A stretch of 64,000 bases of DNA from Ziziphus jujuba (lineage: Eukaryota; Streptophyta; Magnoliopsida; Rosales; Rhamnaceae), in assembly GCF_031755915.1 (NCBI RefSeq), contig NC_083384.1:21140001-21204000 (forward strand), written 5' to 3'. Made by a program: the position numbers and the translations under genes. A model generated the notes under the pieces. That model had not been told where the DNA came from. It ran no database searches and was given only the letters and a program-made list of their open reading frames with translations. Position 1 is the first letter of the stretch; each line of letters opens with the position of its first letter. Shown here one piece after another: positions 57,791 to 64,000 of this stretch.

Positions 57791-58754
57791 CCACCATTGG
57801 AAGATGTTGGTGATGAAGATGAAGGAGATTACAAGTATCCAGTTGGTGGGGACTTGTCATTGGTCGCTAGAAGAGCTTTAACTATGTATAAAGATGAGAA
57901 GGAAATGCAACAGGAGAACATCTCTCATACTATGTGCAAAGTCAAGGATAAGGTATGTAGTATGATTATTGATGGTGGGAGTTGTACTAATGTTGCTAGT
58001 GTTACTATGGTTGAAAAACTAGGTTTACCCACTATGAAGCATCCAAAACCATATAAGCTACAATGGCTCAATGATTATGGGGAATTGAAGGTGAATAGGC
58101 AAGTGAAGATTGCATTCTCTATTGGTGATTATGAAGATGAGGTTAATTGTGATGTGGTACCAATGCAAGCTGGTCATTTGTTTTTAGGATGTCTATGGCA
58201 ATTTGATAGAGATACTAATCATCATGGTTGTATTAACAAGATTGTCTTCAACTTCAAGGGTAAACGAGTGGTAATTATGCCAATTACTCCTAAATAGGTT
58301 TTTGATAATCAATTGGCATTACAGAGGAGGAAAGAAGATGAACAACAACAAAATCAAGTTGTGTTCAACAACCAAGAGAAGAAAAAGAGCGGTGAGCCTG
58401 AAAGTGTGAGAGAAAAAGAAAAGAAAAAAAGTGAAAAGAAAAAGAAGTGTTTATACAAAACAGAGTGAAATGAATAAGCTTTTTTGTTGTAAAAAGCCTA
58501 TGATTGTAAGGATGTACAAAGAAGCATATATGAATCATTTAACAAACCCTGATGAATCTATTTTGCCTAGTTCCATTGTTTTTCTTTTGCAGGAGTTCGA
58601 TGATGTCTTTCTCGATGAGATTCCAAGTGGGTTACCACCGATTAAAGGGATCAAACATCAAATTGATTTTGTTCTAGGATAAAAAATTCCAAACCAGCTG
58701 GCTTATAGGAGTAATTATGATGAGACAAAGAAACTTCAAAGGCAGGTAAGTGAA
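57791..58754 (+). pseudogene. T14 protease and linker
   Basis: In frame with gag to the stop at 58295-58297. Active site IIDGGSCTNVA (DSG changed to DGG, as seen in several CRM-type elements), then HPKPYKLQWLNDYGELKVNRQ and HLFLGCLWQFDRD. Beyond a TAG (probably for Glu in PKEVF) comes the linker and the pre-RT segment 58431-58682 ([23 protein letters not shown]), ending in TAA. Confidence 0.8.
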
Positions 58755-59190
58755 TTGCTTGAGAAGGTATATGTTAGAGAAAGCATGAGTTCATGTGTTG
58801 TACCTGTGTTATTAGTCCCTAAGAAAGATGGAACATGGAGAATGTGTGTAGATTATATGGCTATTAACAATATAACTGCCAAATATCATCATCCTATTCC
58901 TAGGTTAGATGATATGCTTGATGAATTGTATGGTGCATGCATGTTTTCAAAAATTGATCTTAAAAGCGGTTATCATTAAATTCGCATGAAGGAAGGTGAT
59001 GAATTGAAAACAGCATTTAAAATAAAGCATGGTTTGTATGAGTGGTTAGTTATGCCATTTGGGTTAACTAATGCGCCTAGTACTTTTATGATACTTATGA
59101 ATCACATTTTGCATGCTTACATTGGAAAGTTTGTGGTTGTGTACTTTGATGATATCCTTGTATATAGTAGGAGTTTAGAAAAGCATGTAG
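58755..59190 (+). pseudogene. T14 reverse transcriptase, cut by T15
   Basis: [38 protein letters not shown] (first catalytic Asp), a stop at 58977-58979 (TAA for Gln), then [10 protein letters not shown] and [13 protein letters not shown]. It ends in EKHV at 59190, where the minus-strand LTR of T15 begins. Target copy TGTAG at 59186-59190; the other is outside the window. Confidence 0.85.
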
Positions 59191-59848
59191 TGATACGAAC
59201 CTAGGACGACCTGCTCCTAAACCCGTATTATATTAGCCCGGATCTTAATTAAGTTCAAGTTCTAATGGAATGGACCTCAACCCCTAACCAACCTGTGATT
59301 AGAAACCTTGGTATAATGTAGACGCCACAATAGGGGATGGAAAACCTATTGATAAGTCAAGCTAAAACAACCAATTCTCTAATGGTGTTTTAGGTGTTCT
59401 CAAAGAACAAAGAGATAATTAATCTCACAAGTATTTTCTCAATCAAATCAAAGTTGTATTCATATTGAAAAATAATCCTTTAAATAGGCTACAAAGCCAT
59501 GAAATAAAACCCTAAAAATAAAGAAAAACCGGCCACCACACATAAAGAAACCTAGTTGGCCGAAACTATACTTCCTTTCCTAATCTAAGTTTGATTAATT
59601 AATTCCTTTATATTAAATTAGGAATTAATTAATTTACAATGGAAAGAATAAAATAAAAACCTTCCTGAAGTTATTTGTCCAGAAATAAATAAATAAAAGC
59701 CAAAAAGTAATGGTAGTTTCCTAAAATAAAAAGTAAAAACAAATTAGGAAACTAAAAATGCTAGCCTTTTGATCAAGTTGACTTTGATCAATCTTTGACC
59801 TCTTTGAGCTTCAAATCAGCTTCTAGATGCTTTTTAGGATGCCAAATA
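59191..59848 (-). repeat. T15: family 1 LTR in the RT of T14, split by T16
   Basis: Plus-strand view starts TGATACGAACCTAGG (59191), the family 1 LTR end. It continues through the hairpins, TATA-like element and palindrome (about 59595-59635) to 59848, where copia T16 is inserted after AAATA. The rest, and whether this is a solo LTR or a whole element, lie past the right edge. Confidence 0.87.
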
Positions 59849-60884
59849 TGTTGGGGTGAGAAGGTTATGACCAAGAGCAAGCTAGCTTGAAGTGTTAGCA
59901 ACAAGCAAGCTTTTGGTGATGCTCTTGGGAATGGTTGTGTGTGAGTTGTGTTTTTAGGTTTTGGTTATGGTGTTTTCTGGTTTTTAGGGTTCCTAGAGTG
60001 TTCTAAGGTGTTGAAGAAGAGATGAGAAGAAGGGGACCACGTTGGGTTTTGAAAATGAGGCTTAGATGTATAGCCATTTCATTCATTTTACAATATAAGC
60101 TTGAAATTACAACTAGTTCACACATGCCAAGCATGTGGGCTTACAAAATGATTAAAGTATTTGAAATTTAAAAAGTAAAATGGTCAACACCTAACTTTTC
60201 ATACACAAAAGAGTCAAAAACCAGCTGCAACATGTCTATTCCAAATATAGTAAAAGTGGCACATGGTTTTGAACTAAGTTCATATTGTTTAACTAGTTTG
60301 GGTAAACAACCAAACTAGCTTCACCTACTTAGTTCCCCTTTGTATCTGCTTATGAAACTTGGTTTGAAGCATCCTTGGTCATCCATAAATATTGTTCCAA
60401 GAGCTAGGAAAGTTCTGGAACCAGATCATGGGCCAAACAGCTCCAAAGCTGACCCATACTCTGCATACTGGGCCCATCAGATACAGCAATCTGTTTGGAA
60501 TAGAAAATGGACTTTCCTATGTCATTTGGACCTGAAATTTGAACCATAGTCTTCTATATATGTCTGTAGACATCCCTCAAAATTTCAGCCCAACAATCCA
60601 TTTGCAACCTGAGATATAAGATAAATAGTGGAACTATGTTGCTGGAAATTATGAATCCAGCACCATAGGCACTTCAAGCATAACATTCCTACTCTTTTGT
60701 GCATAATTTTGCCTATAATTTTGCATACATAACTTAGGCACAAAACATTATCAAAATATATCTTGCATAAATTAAAACATACAAAAAAAAATATAAACTC
60801 ATAAAAGGAAAGGATTTGATACCAAGGTGTGCATGCTAGCCGGTGACATGCACCATCAAGTGGCAAAATTGCCACACTTCAACA
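59849..60884 (-). repeat. 3' LTR of T16 (copia)
   Basis: 1036 bp with 5-bp terminal inverted repeats TGTTG/CAACA. On the minus strand it begins TGTTGAAGTGTGGCAA at 60884. The pol stop codon (TGA, 60881-60879) lies at LTR positions 4-6. Its non-coding ORFs (60340-60549, 60585-60875) are not supported. Confidence 0.87.
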
Positions 60885-63800
60885 CTCCTCCTTGGCAATT
60901 TTGTATGAGACATTGAGAAGTCCTCTCAATATCTCAAATCTCTTCTTTCCCAATGGCTTGGTGAAGATATCCGCCAAGTTCTCCTCGGAAGTCACATACT
61001 CCAACTTCACTTCACCACTTGCTTCAAATTCCCTTAAGGAATGATACTTGACCGGTATATGCTTGGTCCTCCCATGTTGGACTGGATTTTGTGCAATTGC
61101 TATTGCTGAAGTATTGTCACACAATATTACCATGGCTTCCTCTTGCTTTAAGCTCAAGTCCTCCAATAATTTCCTAAGCCAAACACCTTGATTAGCACAA
61201 CTTGAGCAAGCAATATACTCGGCTTCCGCGGTGCTTTGTGCAACGGTTTGTTGCTTCTTGGAATTCCATGAGAAAGGACCATTTCCAAGAGTGTAAATGT
61301 AGCCCGATGTGCTCTTGCTATCATCCAAAGAACCAGCCCAATCACTATCACTATAACCAAGCAAAGCTTCATTCATGCCATCCTTGTACCATATACCAAA
61401 ATCACTAGTACCTTTCAAATACCTTAGGATTCTTTTTGCACAACTAAGATGATTTTGTGATGGACTATGCATAAATCTTGACAAAACAGCCACACTAAAC
61501 ATGATATCCAGTCTAGTAGAGCATACATATAAAAGGCTACCAATTAAACTTCTATAGATGGAAGGATTTACCTTTGGAGAATCATCATCCTTCACCAACT
61601 TGGTGCCTTCATTCATAGGTGTGGCAACGCTATTACAATCTTCCATGTCAAACTTCTTGAGCAACTCCTTCACATAGCTTTCTTGAGATATGAAGATGCC
61701 CTTGGATGATTGGACAACTTCAATTCCAAGAAAGTATTTCATCTCTCCAAGGCTAGACATCTCAAAGTTCAATTCTAGCTCACTTTTGAAATTGCTCACT
61801 TCTTTCTCATTACCACCGGTCACTAGAAGGTCATCAACATAAAGAGACACCAACACCATGCAACCATGAGTCCTAATATACAATGTAGGCTCATTAGGAC
61901 TCCTCCTAAATCCATGCTTTGTCAAAAAACCATCTATCTTGGCATACCATGCCCTAGGATCTTGTTTAAGGCCATACAAGGCCTTGTGTAGCTTGTATAC
62001 CTTCTCTTCACTTCCTTTCTTCACAAAACCTTCGGGTTGCACAACATAGACCTCCTCCTTCAATATTCCATTCAAGAAGGCTGACTTCACATCAAGGTGA
62101 TATACTTTCCAAGACTTTTGTGCCGAAATTGCAAGAAGAAGTTTTATGGTTTCCATCCTTGCAACCGGTGCAAAAGTCTCTCCATAATCCACACCGGCTT
62201 GTTGTGCATATCCTTTGACAACAAGCCTTGCCTTGTGCTTATTTATGGACCCATCCGGATTGTACTTGGTCCTAAAGATCCACTTCACCCCAATAGCATT
62301 CTTTCCCTTCGGTTTTGTTACCAAGCTCCAAGTGTCATTCTTGTTTACCACATCGATTTCATCTTGCATGGCTTGTCTCCACTCTTTTCTTACCATAGCC
62401 TCATGGACATTGATTGGATCACTCAATGCCACATTACACCTTTCATAAATCTCATTAAGAGGTCTTGTGCCTCTCACACCATCACCAATCTCCAAATCAG
62501 CCCCTATGGAGATTTCTAGCTCATTCTCATCATATTCATCATCATGGGCAGCACCTTTATCATTTCCTTGTTCCTCATCATTATCATGAGCTTCAAGCCG
62601 ATTGTCTTCATCCACACTAGCCAACTCCTCCTTACTACAAACCCATTTAGCTTCCTCATCAACTTTTACATCTCTACTTATCACAAGTTTCTTGGTTTCC
62701 AAGTTATACACTCTATATCCCTTGGTCACATCACTATAGCCAACCAAGACACCAACTTGTGACCTTTCATCAAGCTTTCCTCTCTTCTCTTGTGGTACTA
62801 GGATGTAACAAATGCTTCCAAATACCCTTAGATGATCAAGAGAAGGCTTATATCCAAACCAAAGCTCAAATGGGGTTTTACTCCTTAAAGACTTGGAGTA
62901 AAGCCTATTTTGGATGTAGATGGATGTATTAACTCCTTCGGCCCAAAACTTCTTTGGCAAGCCACTTTCAAACAACAAACATCTAGCCATCTCCACCAAT
63001 GGCATGTCTCTAACAAGTTCATGTGTGCCTACTAATGACTTAAAGCTAGCATGGCCTAGTCTTTTATGCCAAAGTTGAGAGGTGTTCTCAACTTTGGTGT
63101 TCAATGCAACCGATGCACCATTTTCATCCATATTCAACCTAAAATTCTTGTTCTTCATTCCAACACACATTAATTCATTTCCATGTGGATCAACTATAGT
63201 GCATGTCATGTTTGAGAAGTGTAATGCATATTTGTTCTCAAGCATTTGACCTACACTAAGTAAGTTCTCATATAAAGAAGGTACATAGAGAACATCATTG
63301 ATAGTTTTGATACCTTTGGTGGTGTGTATCACCACATCTCCTTTGCCTTTCACTTCCATCAAGGCTCCATTTCCAATTTTGACTTTGTTGTGGCTGCTCC
63401 TATCCAAGTTTGTGAACCACTCATGCTTGTGAGACATATGGTGTGTTGCTCCACTATCAATGATCCATCTTTCATCATTCTTGATGCTACTAAAACAAGT
63501 AGCAACAAACAACTCTTCGGATTCACTATCACTTGCATTATCTTTAGCAACATTTGCTTGTTGCTTATCTTTCTTGTTTGCCTTGCATACTCTCTCCACA
63601 TGACCTTTTTGTTGGCATTTATGGCAAAATGCATCCGGGCTCCACCAACACCTTTTTGGATGATGACCTTTCTTCTTGCAATGGTGACAAGGTTCATAGG
63701 ACTTCCTCTCGGGTTTGCTAGTTTCACCTTTCTCCTTTATGACCTTAAGCTTGTTCTTCTTTTGATTTTGTGTCTTTTGATGTTGTTTAGACACAAATGC

Positions 63801-63962
63801 AGCCTCCATTGATTCTTCATGTCTAATCCTCCTCCTTTGCTCCGTAGCTTGCAAGGCATTCACCAACTCGGTCAAGGAAATTTCATTTAGGTTCCTTGAC
63901 TCCTCCAATGAAGATATCTTAGCTTCAAACCTCTCGGGCAAGGAGACCAACACCTTCTCCAC
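60879..63962 (-). CDS. Ty1/copia Gag-Pol polyprotein of T16, integrase core deleted
   Basis: 1027 codons from a GTG at 63962; this is not a real start, because the frame continues upstream past a TAA at 63971-63969 (Glu in relatives: SD-E-KIVEK) and out of the window. Order: gag end; two CCHC knuckles C92-C105 and C113-C126; protease D169 (WIIDSGATHHMS); GAG-pre-integrase LWHKRLGH near 295; then at about 324 (nt 62990) MPLVE joins MARCLLFESGLPKKFWAE. The integrase catalytic core, usually about 180-200 residues with D,D,E, is missing with the frame kept. Then the integrase end, RT (LDVKSAFLNG, YVDD 708-711) and RNase H (YSDSDWAG near 871, AEAEY, LCDNTSA). KQDPRAWY replaces the usual KQAPRAWY. 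Function would need integrase in trans; that is inferred. Confidence 0.92.
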   Translation of the reverse strand: MEKVLVSLPERFEAKISSLEESRNLNEISLTELVNALQATEQRRRIRHEESMEAAFVSKQHQKTQNQKKNKLKVIKEKGETSKPERKSYEPCHHCKKKGHHPKRCWWSPDAFCHKCQQKGHVERVCKANKKDKQQANVAKDNASDSESEELFVATCFSSIKNDERWIIDSGATHHMSHKHEWFTNLDRSSHNKVKIGNGALMEVKGKGDVVIHTTKGIKTINDVLYVPSLYENLLSVGQMLENKYALHFSNMTCTIVDPHGNELMCVGMKNKNFRLNMDENGASVALNTKVENTSQLWHKRLGHASFKSLVGTHELVRDMPLVEMARCLLFESGLPKKFWAEGVNTSIYIQNRLYSKSLRSKTPFELWFGYKPSLDHLRVFGSICYILVPQEKRGKLDERSQVGVLVGYSDVTKGYRVYNLETKKLVISRDVKVDEEAKWVCSKEELASVDEDNRLEAHDNDEEQGNDKGAAHDDEYDENELEISIGADLEIGDGVRGTRPLNEIYERCNVALSDPINVHEAMVRKEWRQAMQDEIDVVNKNDTWSLVTKPKGKNAIGVKWIFRTKYNPDGSINKHKARLVVKGYAQQAGVDYGETFAPVARMETIKLLLAISAQKSWKVYHLDVKSAFLNGILKEEVYVVQPEGFVKKGSEEKVYKLHKALYGLKQDPRAWYAKIDGFLTKHGFRRSPNEPTLYIRTHGCMVLVSLYVDDLLVTGGNEKEVSNFKSELELNFEMSSLGEMKYFLGIEVVQSSKGIFISQESYVKELLKKFDMEDCNSVATPMNEGTKLVKDDDSPKVNPSIYRSLIGSLLYVCSTRLDIMFSVAVLSRFMHSPSQNHLSCAKRILRYLKGTSDFGIWYKDGMNEALLGYSDSDWAGSLDDSKSTSGYIYTLGNGPFSWNSKKQQTVAQSTAEAEYIACSSCANQGVWLRKLLEDLSLKQEEAMVILCDNTSAIAIAQNPVQHGRTKHIPVKYHSLREFEASGEVKLEYVTSEENLADIFTKPLGKKRFEILRGLLNVSYKIAKEEC

Positions 63963-64000
63963 AATCTTTTAGTCACTTAATCTTTCACCTAGCACCCTAA
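63963..64000 (-). pseudogene. T16 gag continuing off the window, with one stop
   Basis: In the same frame as the large ORF: LGERLSD, stop TAA (63971-63969), KIV. A single nonsense change in gag. Confidence 0.8.

Larger units (their letters stand above)
54949..59190 (+). mobile_element. T14: second CRM-like gypsy subfamily, 3' part displaced
   Basis: 5' LTR, iMet PBS, leader, gag, protease, RT on the plus strand. The LTR end (CGTATCA) and the R/U5 hairpins are shared with family 1, but gag and the LTR start differ. RT is cut at 59190 by T15. RNase H, integrase and 3' LTR should lie beyond the right window edge. Confidence 0.85.
59844..64000 (-). mobile_element. T16: Ty1/copia element, 3' part, inserted in T15
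   Basis: Minus strand: gag and pol (64000-60879), PPT (about 60893-60885, AAGGAGGAG) and 3' LTR 60884-59849. The presumed target copy is AAATA 59844-59848; its partner and the 5' LTR lie outside. The element is recent enough to keep a 1027-codon frame, but its integrase core is deleted. Confidence 0.9.

Noticed and set aside
63324..63812. Plus-strand ORF of 162 codons opposite the copia gag
   Set aside because: Antisense shadow of the real minus-strand polyprotein; hydrophobic composition follows from complementary codons.
1..64000. tRNA, rRNA, satellite arrays or host genes
   Set aside because: No cloverleaf with A/B boxes, no rRNA wording, no tandem satellite, and no ORF outside transposable elements with convincing domain features.

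Overview
The window looks like repeat-dense plant nuclear DNA, probably from an angiosperm. It is AT-rich, it holds Athila-type Ty3/gypsy, CRM-like Ty3/gypsy, Ty1/copia, L1-type LINE and CACTA-like sequence, and I see no host gene, tRNA or rRNA. Almost everything is LTR retrotransposon, nested several layers deep. The dominant family (here 'family 1') has LTRs of about 1.13 kb starting TGATG and ending CGTATCA, an iMet-type primer binding site, one gag-pol ORF, and gag, protease and integrase sequences resembling the CRM (centromeric) chromovirus clade. Its density suggests a pericentromeric location; this is inference. Boundaries were read by eye and can be off by a few bases unless terminal repeats and target duplications fix them.

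Layout. T1 (1-5275, -) is the 5' half of an Athila-like element, inserted in the 3' LTR of T2 (5276-11743, -, family 1, full-type but decayed). T3 (11744-15808, +, family 1) has lost its 5' end and carries a solo LTR (11954-13090). T3 sits in T4, an old gypsy pol (15809-17598, resuming 28221-29070). T4 is also split by T5, an Athila-like solo LTR (17599-28220). T5 is split by T6 (18585-27474, +, family 1), and T6 by T7 (21228-24627), a 3.4-kb non-coding insertion. Next come a LINE 3' end (about 29480-30605) and non-coding repeats. T9 (32831-33279 and 41526-45036, -, family 1) has T10 inserted in its LTR. T10 (33280-41525, +) is the best preserved copy: two 1135-bp LTRs, a perfect TTCTT duplication and a 1480-residue gag-pol ORF. 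T9 abuts T11 (45037-49774, -, family 1). T12 is a solo LTR (50786-51894) with a TCAAA duplication. T13 (about 54240-54775) is CACTA-like. T14 (54949-59190, +) is a second CRM-like subfamily, cut in its RT by a family 1 LTR (T15, 59191-59848, -). That LTR is cut in turn by a copia element (T16, 59849-64000, -) running off the window.

How the elements relate. Family 1 exists in two forms. T2, T9 and T10 have or had the normal PR-RT-RNase H-IN order. T3, T6 and T11 share one identical rearrangement: RT, RNase H and the IN core are gone and replaced by about 130 bp made of an IN scrap followed by an RT scrap, in reversed order, joined in frame to the IN C-terminus. Three separate insertions with the same junctions imply a non-autonomous subfamily that keeps gag, protease, LTRs, PBS and PPT and was probably mobilised in trans by the full form. 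This is the strongest candidate for an undescribed system here. Supporting observations are pol coding sequence running into the 3' LTR in both CRM-like subfamilies, two LTR hairpins (one with compensatory changes), and a copia ORF that lost its integrase core in frame.
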